From assembly GCA_963824195.1 (NCBI GenBank), contig CAWGOJ010000040.1, forward strand, positions 62,001-126,000: a DNA stretch of 64,000 bases, in the 5' to 3' direction. The notes under the pieces were generated by a model. That model worked only from the letters and a program-made list of their open reading frames with translations, was not told the DNA's origin and ran no database searches. The position numbers and the translations under genes are program-made. The DNA is from Bog-473 sp963824195 (GTDB taxonomy: Bacteria; Actinomycetota; Acidimicrobiia; Acidimicrobiales; RAAP-2). Shown piece by piece: positions 17,542 to 25,864 of the stretch (its first letter is position 1; each line of letters opens with the position of its first letter).

Positions 17542-20052
17542 TCACTCGGAACGCAGCAGAACCGCCGTCGGCGTATGGGCGGCGATCCGCGCCGGCACGG
17601 CGGCGACGACGTTGGCCAGCACGACGGCACCGACGGCGATGGCGGCGACGTACAGCGGGGGGATGCTCGTCACGGGGACGGCATGGATCGCCTCGGCGAA
17701 GGCATTCCACAGGACATGCCCGAGGACGATGCCCAGGGGAACCCCGATGATGGTGCCGATGGCGACCGTGACGCTCGACTGCCAGGCGATGACGGTGCCG
17801 AGCTGGCGCCCGGAGAGTCCCAGTGTCCTCAGGACGGCCAGGTCCCTGCGGCGTCGGCGGACCGACGCCACGAGTGTGGTCCCGAGGGCGAGGGCCGCGC
17901 CGATGGCGAGGCTCGCACCGAGAACGGCCGGGATCGCCACGATGGAGTGGGAATCCACGATCTCCTCGGGACGCAGCACCGTGATCACCCCTCCGGCCGA
18001 ACCCGGGCTGGGTGAGCTCGGACTGTTGATGGTGTGGGCGATTCCCGTAAGCGAGCGCAGTGCCGCCGTCGGCGGGCCATCGGTGCGGATGAGATAGGCG
18101 TTGGGCCCGGGTACGGTGTTGCCCTGGGTGTTGCGGACCGAGGCCGGGATCAACTTGTAGTCGATGATGGCGCCGACGCCCATGCCCGGTCCGACGAGAG
18201 CCGGCATGGTGGCCGTCCCGACGACGGTGAGGCGGTCGGACCGCCCGCCACCGGCGCCGACGTCCACCGAGCTCCCGAGGTGTGCGCCCAGTGCGGCCAT
18301 CGTCGCCGTGCCCAGGACGATCTGGTTCGGCGCCCGCAACCCGTGGCCGCTCAAGAGGGGCGGGGCCACCGAGGCGTTCGGACTGGCCCCGAGCACCGGA
18401 TACGGCTGGCCGTCGACCTTTATCGTGGAGAAGAAGACCCCCGACGCGGCCGTCACGTAGTGGTCGCCTGACAGCAGGGTCGCGCTCTGCTGAGCCGGCA
18501 GGTCCTCGTCGCCGGAGAATCCCGAGAGAAGTGCGTAGTCCCAGTTCCACCCGTACAGGCTCGGGTGCGTGACCAGGTTGTTCAGGCTGGCGCCGAACAC
18601 CACGGTACTGAGGACCACGACCACGGCGAGCGTGGCGCCCAGGATGGCCGACCGTACCGGGACGGGGTCACGATCGCCCGGGTCGATCGCGAAGCGGACA
18701 CCCGTCACCGCGGAGACGGGCAGGCCCGATGCCGTGGCGAGACGCGTCGCGGTGGAGGGCGGGCGGATCCCTCGCTCCACCCGGCGGCGAATGTTCGCAT
18801 CGAGCCGGAGCGCCCCGAGAACGGCGACTCCCGAGAGGACGATCACCAGGGCCAAGAACCCCAGACCGAGCACGGCCGCATCGACGGCCATGCCCACGGG
18901 GTAGACCGGGCGCACAGGCCCGAGTGGAAAGAGCGGCGAGATGGCGATCGCCACGACGACCGCCACGAGGCAGCCCACGAATCCCGCACCGATGATGCCC
19001 GTGACGGCGTCGGCCAGCGTTATGGCGGGACCGGCACCGAGCGCGCGGAGCATGGCGGTCTCGTCGGAGTGCCGACGAAGCTGTCGGCCGATGACCTGAA
19101 TGGCGACGATCAGCAGTGACAAGGCTGCCAGGGCGCCGAACACGCCGAGCGCCACTGACACAGGCTTGATGGACCGGTCGGCGGCCGCGATGGCCGGCCC
19201 GTAGGTCTCGAACCCTCCCAGTGAGGTCACTTCGAGCCCGCTGTGGGTCATCTCGGACTCCACCGCGCCCACATGGGAGCTGCCACCGACGAGCTTCAGC
19301 GCGCTCGTCGAGTAGGTGGCACAACAGGTGGCGATCTGGCGCGTCAGGGCCGGCGACAGGAGAACCGTGGCCGAGCCCAGGCTGTCGTAGTCGTCCTCGT
19401 CGACGTCCTGGGAGAAAACGACCAGGCCCACGACCCTGACGTCGGCCACTTTCACCGCCGGCAGGCTCGAAGGCCCGGTGGCCGCGCTCATGGCGATCTC
19501 CTGGGCGTCGGAGTTGAGGCCGATGTGAACAACCGAGCCGATGTGCAGGCCTGTCTCCGCGGCTGCCTGGGCGTTCATGACCGCCTCGCCCGGATCGTGC
19601 GGGTTCGCGAACCTTCCGGCCACGAGGTGGGCGGCGTCATGCGTGGTGAATTCGCCACCCAGGGCGCCTACGACGACCGGTGGCTTCTCGCCGGGCTCCA
19701 TATGGGAGTGGATCCCGTGGACGAAGTCGAGATTGCCGTCGAATCCCACGAGCGAATACTCACTGCGCACGAAGGGCAGGCGGAGGATCCTGGCGTCCGT
19801 GGTCGGGTTGTAGCCGACCGAAGATCCCAGGGCGGGGTTGGCGAACGCGGTGAAGATCTCCAGATCGGACGGGTTCGTGGTTTTCAGATACGTCACGTAC
19901 GACGCCTGGGTTCTCCGCGCTCCGGCGACCGCCCCTAGCGCCGCGCCGCCGAGCAACCCGATGAGGACAACCAGCGTGAGGTAGTCGCCCCAGCGCCGCC
20001 GGAAAGTGGCACGGAACCGGTAGGCCGCGACGCGCGCGGCGGCGGATATCAC
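17542..20052 (-). CDS. FtsX/MacB-type ABC transporter permease (orphan)
   Basis: An 836-residue inner-membrane protein with two FtsX-like permease modules. Helix 1 (YLTLVVLIGLLGGAALGAVAGA) is near residues 24-45, followed by a ~240-residue extracytoplasmic domain. A cluster of three helices (VALGVFGALAALSLLIVAIQVI, GFVGCLVAVVVAIAI, VLGLGFLALVIVLSGVAVL) lies near 305-420. A second single helix is near 475, with another large outer domain and a final three-helix cluster ending LYVAAIAVGAVVLANVVAAVPAR. This is the size and plan of LolCDE/MacB-type permeases with a duplicated core. No ATPase or membrane-fusion gene is adjacent, which is unusual because the ATPase is normally next door. GGAG precedes the GTG start. 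The substrate is unknown; lipids, peptides or drugs are typical. Confidence 0.85.
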   Translation of the reverse strand: MISAAARVAAYRFRATFRRRWGDYLTLVVLIGLLGGAALGAVAGARRTQASYVTYLKTTNPSDLEIFTAFANPALGSSVGYNPTTDARILRLPFVRSEYSLVGFDGNLDFVHGIHSHMEPGEKPPVVVGALGGEFTTHDAAHLVAGRFANPHDPGEAVMNAQAAAETGLHIGSVVHIGLNSDAQEIAMSAATGPSSLPAVKVADVRVVGLVVFSQDVDEDDYDSLGSATVLLSPALTRQIATCCATYSTSALKLVGGSSHVGAVESEMTHSGLEVTSLGGFETYGPAIAAADRSIKPVSVALGVFGALAALSLLIVAIQVIGRQLRRHSDETAMLRALGAGPAITLADAVTGIIGAGFVGCLVAVVVAIAISPLFPLGPVRPVYPVGMAVDAAVLGLGFLALVIVLSGVAVLGALRLDANIRRRVERGIRPPSTATRLATASGLPVSAVTGVRFAIDPGDRDPVPVRSAILGATLAVVVVLSTVVFGASLNNLVTHPSLYGWNWDYALLSGFSGDEDLPAQQSATLLSGDHYVTAASGVFFSTIKVDGQPYPVLGASPNASVAPPLLSGHGLRAPNQIVLGTATMAALGAHLGSSVDVGAGGGRSDRLTVVGTATMPALVGPGMGVGAIIDYKLIPASVRNTQGNTVPGPNAYLIRTDGPPTAALRSLTGIAHTINSPSSPSPGSAGGVITVLRPEEIVDSHSIVAIPAVLGASLAIGAALALGTTLVASVRRRRRDLAVLRTLGLSGRQLGTVIAWQSSVTVAIGTIIGVPLGIVLGHVLWNAFAEAIHAVPVTSIPPLYVAAIAVGAVVLANVVAAVPARIAAHTPTAVLLRSE

Positions 20053-20288
20053 GGCGCTCCACTTCCTGGTCGGCGCTCGCTCAAGGTCTCACCCTCACGG
20101 CCATTCCCCGGTTCTGCGGTGCAGTGTGCCTCGTCGACGTCGGTCGACCAAGGTGGTTACCCCCTGGTCCGGCGTGGTGCTAGCACCCTCGGCCACCGCA
20201 CCCAGGGATTTCGCCCGGGCGGGTGGCAACTGCCGACGGGCCGGCGGGTACCCGGCCGTCGACCCGCCGCGTGGGGGAAGATGGCCCC

Positions 20289-20972
20289 ATGTCGACCGGC
20301 CCCGAGCCCCTGCACGGGGAGCAGAAGGCCCGCGCCGGCGAGCCCCGCTGGCCGATGGCGCTCGCCGTCATCGCGACCGGCCTGCTCCGGGCGACGCTGC
20401 CCCACCAGCTGCGCAACGGCGACGCCACCTGGCTCTTCCTGGTCATCCTGGTCGTGCTCCTGGCCGCGCTCATCATCGGCGACCCCGGCCGCATCGACCG
20501 GGACCGCCCGTGGCTCCACAACCTGACCAGCGTCATCATCGGGCTGATCACTCTCGCCAACGCGGATGCCGCGGTACGTCTCGTGATCGGCATCGTCGAC
20601 GTGTCCAACTTCACGCAGGACGCCAAGGTGCTACTGGCCAGCGGCGCCGCCATCTGGCTCACCAACATCATCGCCTTCGCACTGTGGTACTGGAACCTCG
20701 ACCGGGGCGGCCCCGCGCCGCGCGCCGCGGGCACCGCCGGCAGCCCCGCGCTCATCTTCCCCGAGATGCTGCACCCGCAGCACGTCGGGGAGGGGTGGTA
20801 CCCCACGTTCGTCGACTACTTCCACTTCTCGTTCGCCACCGCCGCCGCCTTCAGCCCGACCGACGTGTCGGCGGTCAAGACCTGGGCCAAGCTCATGATG
20901 ATGGCCGAGTCGGCCATCTCCCTGGTGGTTGGGATCCTCGTCGTCGCGCGCGCGGTCAACATCTTGAAGTGA
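20289..20972 (+). CDS. small multi-spanning membrane protein (DUF1345-like)
   Basis: A 227-residue membrane protein. Helices are near residues 20-32 (MALAVIATGLL), 45-61 (TWLFLVILVVLLAALII), 72-90, 112-130 (IWLTNIIAFALWYW) and 205-223 (AISLVVGILVVARAVNIL). YFHFSFATAAAFSPTDVSAVKTWAKLMMMAESAISL resembles the conserved C-terminal block of DUF1345-type proteins, so I suggest that family with reserve. No function is known. ATG 20289 is preferred over an in-frame ATG 22 codons upstream because of the GGGGAAG stretch just before it and because the extra N-terminus is low-complexity. It precedes the DHA2 transporter by 90 bases on the same strand. Confidence 0.7.
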   Translation: MSTGPEPLHGEQKARAGEPRWPMALAVIATGLLRATLPHQLRNGDATWLFLVILVVLLAALIIGDPGRIDRDRPWLHNLTSVIIGLITLANADAAVRLVIGIVDVSNFTQDAKVLLASGAAIWLTNIIAFALWYWNLDRGGPAPRAAGTAGSPALIFPEMLHPQHVGEGWYPTFVDYFHFSFATAAAFSPTDVSAVKTWAKLMMMAESAISLVVGILVVARAVNILK

Positions 20973-21062
20973 CCACCAACCCCAACCGCGGCGCAGGCGG
21001 GGGGAGGTCAGCGTGCTGAGGCCCCGCACACCGGTCGCCATCACCATGCACCGCTGCCCGCA

Positions 21063-22601
21063 GTGACCGGCGGGGCGGCCGCCGGCGGCGCGCCCCCTGC
21101 GGGCACAGTGACCGACCCGCTCGCGCTCTCCAGCGGGCGCGGGCGCTGGGTGGTGGCCGCCACGGTCCTCGGGTCTGGGATCGCCCTGCTCGATTCGACC
21201 GTCGTCGGCATCGCGCTCCCCTCCATCGGGCGCGACTTCCACGGCGGCCTGGGGACGCTCCAGTGGGTCGTCACAGGGTACGCGCTGACCTTGGCTGCCT
21301 TCCTTCTCCTCGGCGGGTCGCTCGGGGACCGTTACGGACGCAAGCGGATCTTCTCTGTCGGCGTGGTCTGGTTCGCCGCCGCGTCGATGTGCTGCGGCCT
21401 GGCCCCGAGTGCCGGGCTGCTCGTGGCCGCCCGCGTCGTCCAGGGTGTCGGCGGCGCGCTGCTCACCCCGGCCAGTCTGGCCATCCTGCAGGCGTCGTTC
21501 CGGGCCGACGACCGCGCCCGCGCCATCGGCGCCTGGTCGGGCTTCAGCGGCATCGCCGCCGCGGCCGGCCCGCTCGTGGGGGGCTACCTCATCGCCGTCG
21601 GCTCGTGGCGCTGGGTCTTCTTCATCAACCTCCCCCTGGCCGCCGCCGTCCTCGTCCTCACCGCCCGGCACGTCCCCGAGTCGAGCGACCCGACGAGCGC
21701 GGGCCGGATCGACACCGTCGGCGCCTCCCTGGCCGTGGTCTTCCTGGCCGGCCTCACCTACGGCCTCATCGAGGCCCCGACGCGCGGGTGGTCGAGCCCG
21801 GGCGTGGTCGCCTCCCTCGCCCTGGCCGTCGCGGCCGCGCCCGCCTTCCTCATCGTCGAGCACCGCCGCGCCCACCCCATGCTCCCGCTCGAGCTGTTCC
21901 GTTCCCGCCAGTTCACCGGGGCCAACGCCGTGACCTTCGCCGTCTACGGCGCCCTCGGCGGCGCCTTGTTCCTCCTTCCCGTGGAATTGCAGATCGTCAA
22001 GCACTACAGCCCGCTCGAGTCCGGCCTCGCGCTGCTGCCCCTGACGCTCGTCATGCTCACACTCTCGGCTCGCTCGGGCCAGCTGTCGGTCCGCCTCGGC
22101 CCTCGCCTCCAGATGACCGCCGGTCCCTTGATCGTCGGCGCCGGGCTGGCGTTGCTGACACGGGCCACCAACCCCGGGAGCTACTGGACCCAGGTCTTCC
22201 CCGCCGTGCTGCTGTTCGCCTTCGGCCTGGCCGTGACCGTTGCCCCGCTGACGGCGACCGCGATGGGCGCGGCACCGGCCGAGCACTCGGGCATCGCGTC
22301 GGCGGTCAACAACGTCGTCGCCCGGTCGGCGGGCCTGCTCGCGGTGGCCGTGCTGCCGCTGCTCGCCGGCCTCACGGGTGCCGCCGCGCTGGGCGACGCC
22401 GAGCTGGCCGCCGGATTCCGCACCGCCATGCTCGTCTCCGGCGTCGTTTCCGCCGCCGGCGGCCTCCTCGCGGCCCTGACCATCCGCAACCCCTCCCGCG
22501 CCCCGGGGCCCGTCCACCACGACGAAGCATGCTGGTCCTGCGGCGTCAGCGGCCCGCCGCTCCAGCCGAAGCTGGCCGCCGCCATCGACGCCCGAGGTTG
22601 A
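21063..22601 (+). CDS. MFS transporter, DHA2 (14-helix) drug efflux family
   Basis: A 512-residue inner-membrane proton antiporter of the EmrB/QacA group. It has LLDSTVVGIALPSIGRDF in helix 1, the signature GDRYGRKRIFSVG after helix 2, WSGFSGIAAAAGPLVGGYLI as the antiporter motif in helix 5 and SWRWVFFINLPLAA at helix 6, all characteristic of DHA2. The soluble tail ends with CWSCGVSG, an unusual cysteine pair for the family. It starts with GTG. No regulator is adjacent. The oxidoreductase at 22643 follows 41 bases later on the same strand and may be co-transcribed. Confidence 0.9.
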   Translation: MTGGAAAGGAPPAGTVTDPLALSSGRGRWVVAATVLGSGIALLDSTVVGIALPSIGRDFHGGLGTLQWVVTGYALTLAAFLLLGGSLGDRYGRKRIFSVGVVWFAAASMCCGLAPSAGLLVAARVVQGVGGALLTPASLAILQASFRADDRARAIGAWSGFSGIAAAAGPLVGGYLIAVGSWRWVFFINLPLAAAVLVLTARHVPESSDPTSAGRIDTVGASLAVVFLAGLTYGLIEAPTRGWSSPGVVASLALAVAAAPAFLIVEHRRAHPMLPLELFRSRQFTGANAVTFAVYGALGGALFLLPVELQIVKHYSPLESGLALLPLTLVMLTLSARSGQLSVRLGPRLQMTAGPLIVGAGLALLTRATNPGSYWTQVFPAVLLFAFGLAVTVAPLTATAMGAAPAEHSGIASAVNNVVARSAGLLAVAVLPLLAGLTGAAALGDAELAAGFRTAMLVSGVVSAAGGLLAALTIRNPSRAPGPVHHDEACWSCGVSGPPLQPKLAAAIDARG

Positions 22602-22642
22602 GCCAACGTGCGGCTCGCCGCCGCGTGGGCAAAGGTGGACCC

Positions 22643-23842
22643 ATGCCACGCAGCGCCCGCACGGCCACGCCCCAGGTCTTCGCCCCAGCCCCGCTCGGGC
22701 CGCTCACCCTGCGCAACCGCATCATCAAGGCGGCCACCTTCGAGGGCGTGATGCCCGGTGGCACCGTGAGCGACGAGCTCGTCGATTTCCACCGTGGGGT
22801 GGCCGCCGGCGGCGTCGCCATGACGACGGTGGCCTACCTCGCCGTGTCACCCGAGGGACGCACGGACCGTCACTGCCTGCTCCTCGACGAGGCCACCGTG
22901 CCCGGACTGCGGCGCCTCACCGACGCCGTCCACGCCGAGGGCGCCGCGGCGGCGGCCCAGATCGGCCACGCCGGGCCGGTCGCCAACGCGCGCTCCAACG
23001 GCGCCCCCGCTCTCTCACCCTCGGGCGGTTTCACACCCATGGGCTCGCGCCTGCGCGCCGTCGACGTGGCCGGCATCGAACGCATCACCGAGGACTACCG
23101 GCGGGCCGCCGCGCTGGCGGTGGAGGCCGGCTTCGATTCCATAGAGGTGCACGTCGGGCACAACTACCTCCTCAGCGCGTTCTTGAGCCCCAAGCTCAAC
23201 CGCCGCGACGACCAGTTCGGCGGCTCGGTGGAGAACCGTGCCCGCTTCGCCCGGACCGTGCTGCGCACCGTGCGCGACGCCGCGGGCCCCAAGACGGCGG
23301 TGACGGCGAAGCTCAATATGGCGGACGGAGTGGCCGGCGGCCTGTGGCTCGACGAGAGTGTCGAGATCGCCGCGCTCTTCGAGTCCGACGGCGCGCTCGA
23401 CGCGCTGGAGCTCACCGGGGGCAGCTCGCTCGCCAACCCCATGTACCTCTTCCGGGGCGACGCGCCGCTCGCCGAGTTCGGCGCCACGCTCCCGCCGGCC
23501 GTCCGGCTCGGGTTCCGCGTCGTCGGCAGCCGCTTCCTGAAGTCCTACCCCTACGAGGAGGCCTTCTTCCTCCCCTACGCGCGACAGTTCCGGCGCGCCC
23601 TGTCCACCCCGCTCATCCTCCTCGGCGGCATCACGGAGCTGGCGACCATCGAGTCGGCATTGGCCGAGGGCTTCGCGTTCGTCGCCATGGCCCGTGCCCT
23701 GCTGCGCGAGCCCGACCTGCCGAACCGGATGCAGGCGGGCGCGTCGACCACGTCACTGTGCATCCACTGCAACAAGTGCATGCCCACCATCTACTCGGGC
23801 ACGCGCTGCGTCCTGGTGGCCGACCGCCCCGGTTCGGACTAG
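22643..23842 (+). CDS. Old Yellow Enzyme-family NADH:flavin oxidoreductase
   Basis: A 399-residue FMN-dependent TIM-barrel oxidoreductase that would reduce activated C=C bonds or nitro groups. The family regions are PLTLRNRIIKAATFEG near residue 20, AAAAQIGHAGPVANARSNGAPALSPS near 98-123, HVGHNYLLSAFLSPKLNRRDDQFGGSVENRARF near 171-203, and PLILLGGITELATIESALAEGFAFVAMARALLREPDLPNRM near the C-terminus. The tail CIHCNKC carries three cysteines reminiscent of the 4Fe-4S site in 2,4-dienoyl-CoA reductase relatives. The second FAD/NAD domain of those enzymes is absent. AGGTGG precedes ATG 22643. It shares its stop codon (palindromic CTAG) with the convergent amidase. Confidence 0.85.
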   Translation: MPRSARTATPQVFAPAPLGPLTLRNRIIKAATFEGVMPGGTVSDELVDFHRGVAAGGVAMTTVAYLAVSPEGRTDRHCLLLDEATVPGLRRLTDAVHAEGAAAAAQIGHAGPVANARSNGAPALSPSGGFTPMGSRLRAVDVAGIERITEDYRRAAALAVEAGFDSIEVHVGHNYLLSAFLSPKLNRRDDQFGGSVENRARFARTVLRTVRDAAGPKTAVTAKLNMADGVAGGLWLDESVEIAALFESDGALDALELTGGSSLANPMYLFRGDAPLAEFGATLPPAVRLGFRVVGSRFLKSYPYEEAFFLPYARQFRRALSTPLILLGGITELATIESALAEGFAFVAMARALLREPDLPNRMQAGASTTSLCIHCNKCMPTIYSGTRCVLVADRPGSD

Positions 23843-25269
23843 GCCCCGACCGGCGGCCGACGCGCCGCCCACGGGGCGGCCTCTTCGAGCTGTCCCGCCA
23901 GCGAGAGGAGTGTCTCCTCGTCGCCGAAGCGGCCCACGAACTGCACGCCGATCGGCAGCCCGCCGTCGTTCCAGTGCAGCGGCAACGAGATCCCGGGCTG
24001 GCCTGTCACGTTGAACGGTGGCGTGAAGGGCACGTAAGCCGCAGCACGGAAGAGCCCGGTCAGCGGTTCGCCCGGTGGCGAGTCGAAGGTGCCCAGTGGC
24101 GCCGGGGGCTCGCCGAGCGTCGGGGTCACCAAGACGTCGATCCCCTCGAAGTACCGGGCGATCTGGCGGCTGATCTTCTGCAGTTCCTGGACCGAGGTGA
24201 GGTACTGGCCCCCGTTGACGGAGCGACCGAGCTCGGTGAGGGCCCAGCTCAACGGCTCGAGATCACCTTCCTCCACGCTCCGCCCCACCCGGGCCTCCCA
24301 GTCGGCGACGGCCCAGGCGTTGCTGCAGGCCCACTGGTTGATGAAGTGGGTCGTGAAGGCGTCGCCGTCGACGGAAAGCGCGGCCTCCTCCACCTGGTGC
24401 CCGAGTGACTCGCACAGCGACGCCGTGGCGCGGACGGCCGCCACACAGTCGGCGTGCACCTCGCTGCCGGTGGGCGACGACGACATGACCGCCACGCGCA
24501 GCGGTGGCGGTGCGGCCGCGGCGGCCGCGGCGAATGACGGGCCCCGCCGCGGCGGGGCCCAGTAGGGATCACCGGGGACCGGACCGGAGGTGACGTCGAG
24601 GATGGCCGCCGAGTCGCGCACCGATCGCGACACGACGTGCTCGACCACCAGCCCGCCCATCATGTCGCCGTACTGCGGGGCCAGCGAGTTACGCCCCCGG
24701 GTCGGCTTCAAGCCGACGAGGCCGCAGCACGAAGCGGGAATCCGGATCGACCCCCCGCCGTCGTTGGCGTGCGCGACCGGCACCATGCCCGACGCCACGG
24801 CGGCGGCCGAGCCACCGGAGGAGCCGCCGGTCGAGTGCTCCGTGTTCCACGGGTTGCGCGAGGGGCCGAAGCGGCGCGGCTCGGCGGTCGGCAGGATCCC
24901 GAGCTCCGGCGTGTTGGTCTTGCCGCAGATCACGAAGCCGGCGTCGATGTAGCGCTGCGTCAGCTCCTGGGTCACCGTCGAGGTGTAGTCGCCCGAGAAG
25001 TCGGTCCCCTCGTTGAACGGCGTGCCCGCGAGCTCGGCGCCGAGATCCTTCAAGAGGAAGGGCACGCCCCGGAAGGGCCCGTCGGGCAGGTCGCCGGCCG
25101 CCTCGGCCCGGGCCCGGTCGAAGAGCTCGTGGATGACCGCGTTGAGATGCGGGTTCAGCTTCTCAATCCGCGTGATCGCCTCGCCGACGAGCTCGGCCGG
25201 CGAGACCTCCTTCGTGCGGACCAGCTCCGCCTGTGCCGTCGCGTCCAGCCATGCCGTGTCCTCGCTCAT
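23839..25269 (-). CDS. amidase-signature family hydrolase
   Basis: A 476-residue hydrolase of the amidase-signature family (Ser-cisSer-Lys triad). The general-base lysine is K74 in PFLLKDLG. The Gly/Ser-rich signature STGGSSGGSAAAVASG is at 147-161. The nucleophile Ser174 lies in DGGGSIRIPASCCGLVGLKPTRGR. Length is normal. It would hydrolyse an amide (acylamide, aryl amide or indoleacetamide-like); the substrate is not predictable. A TACCGT -10 box lies 6 nt before ATG 25269, so it is probably leaderless. The 3' end overlaps the oxidoreductase stop by 4 bases in convergent orientation. Confidence 0.9.
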   Translation of the reverse strand: MSEDTAWLDATAQAELVRTKEVSPAELVGEAITRIEKLNPHLNAVIHELFDRARAEAAGDLPDGPFRGVPFLLKDLGAELAGTPFNEGTDFSGDYTSTVTQELTQRYIDAGFVICGKTNTPELGILPTAEPRRFGPSRNPWNTEHSTGGSSGGSAAAVASGMVPVAHANDGGGSIRIPASCCGLVGLKPTRGRNSLAPQYGDMMGGLVVEHVVSRSVRDSAAILDVTSGPVPGDPYWAPPRRGPSFAAAAAAAPPPLRVAVMSSSPTGSEVHADCVAAVRATASLCESLGHQVEEAALSVDGDAFTTHFINQWACSNAWAVADWEARVGRSVEEGDLEPLSWALTELGRSVNGGQYLTSVQELQKISRQIARYFEGIDVLVTPTLGEPPAPLGTFDSPPGEPLTGLFRAAAYVPFTPPFNVTGQPGISLPLHWNDGGLPIGVQFVGRFGDEETLLSLAGQLEEAAPWAARRPPVGA

Positions 25270-25275
25270 GGGGCC

Positions 25276-25281
25276 ACGGTA
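25276..25281 (-). promoter_or_regulatory. leaderless -10 box for the amidase
   Basis: TACCGT on the minus strand, 6 nt before ATG 25269. Confidence 0.5.
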
Positions 25282-25315
25282 GCGAGGTGCGCGACCGTGC
25301 GCCCCGCGAGTCGAC

Positions 25316-25795
25316 TCAGGCGCTCACGGGCTCGGCCGCGGGTTCCGGCCGCCGCGCGCCGGTCCGGACGGCGACGGCCTCGGTCATCGTCACGTCGGCC
25401 CCGCAGGCCCGACAACGCCGGCGGTCGTCGAGCTCGCCGCCGCAGTCGCGGTGCTGGAGGATCATGGGCCGCTCGCCCTCCAGCCCGTAGCGGTCCCCCC
25501 ACTGCAAGAGGGCGACGAGCACCGGCCACAGGTCGGCGCCCTTCTCGGTCAGGCGGTACTCGCTGCGCAACGGGCGCTCCTGGTAGGGGCGCTTGACGAG
25601 GATCCCCTCCTCGACCAGGCGCTCGAGGCGGGCCTGGAGGATGTTGCGCGCCACGCCCAGGTCGCGCTGGAGGTCGTCGAAGCGGCGGATGCCCAGGAAG
25701 ACGTCGCGGATGATCAGCAGCGTCCACCGCTCGCCCACGACCTCGAGCGTCGAGGCGACCGGGCAGTACTGGCTCGAATAGTCACGCTTCAGCAT
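25316..25795 (-). CDS. HxlR-family winged-helix transcriptional regulator with C-terminal zinc ribbon
   Basis: A 159-residue DNA-binding protein. The HxlR domain spans about residues 8-105: CPVASTLEVVGERWTLLIIRDVFLGIRRFDDLQRDLGVARNILQARLERLVEEGILVKR, then the wing EYRLTEKGADLWPVLVALLQWGDRY. C11 is in the conserved N-terminal cysteine position used by redox-sensing members such as HypR. After the domain, C-GGELDDRRRCRAC looks like a small zinc ribbon, which is common in actinobacterial relatives. It is divergent from a DHA2 transporter across 69 bases that contain an inverted repeat, the usual local-repressor layout. ATG 25795 is fixed by a perfect TATACT box 6 nt upstream (leaderless). Confidence 0.9.
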   Translation of the reverse strand: MLKRDYSSQYCPVASTLEVVGERWTLLIIRDVFLGIRRFDDLQRDLGVARNILQARLERLVEEGILVKRPYQERPLRSEYRLTEKGADLWPVLVALLQWGDRYGLEGERPMILQHRDCGGELDDRRRCRACGADVTMTEAVAVRTGARRPEPAAEPVSA

Positions 25796-25864
25796 CCGCC
25801 CAGTATACAGCGAATTCCAGCGAAAGAGTTGTTCTATGCAACTTTCTCCCTTACAGTACGTTTC
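25796..25864. promoter_or_regulatory. divergent promoter/operator between hxlR-type and MFS genes
   Basis: Minus strand: TATACT at 25802-25807, 6 nt from the HxlR ATG. Plus strand: -35-like TTGTTC at 25829-25834, 17-nt spacer, TACAGT at 25852-25857, then 7 nt to the MFS ATG. An inverted repeat AGTTG-N7-CAACT at 25827-25843 overlaps the plus-strand -35 element and is flanked by GAAAG and TTCTC. That is where a dimeric HxlR repressor would be expected to bind. Confidence 0.6.

Noticed and set aside
16892..18550. A 552-residue minus-strand open frame overlapping phoU and the permease
   Set aside because: It is antisense to phoU and out of frame with the permease, and shows no recognisable motif.
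20631..22649. A 672-residue minus-strand open frame opposite the DHA2 transporter
   Set aside because: Gly/Asp/Arg-rich low-complexity product with no motif; the plus-strand MFS signatures are unmistakable.
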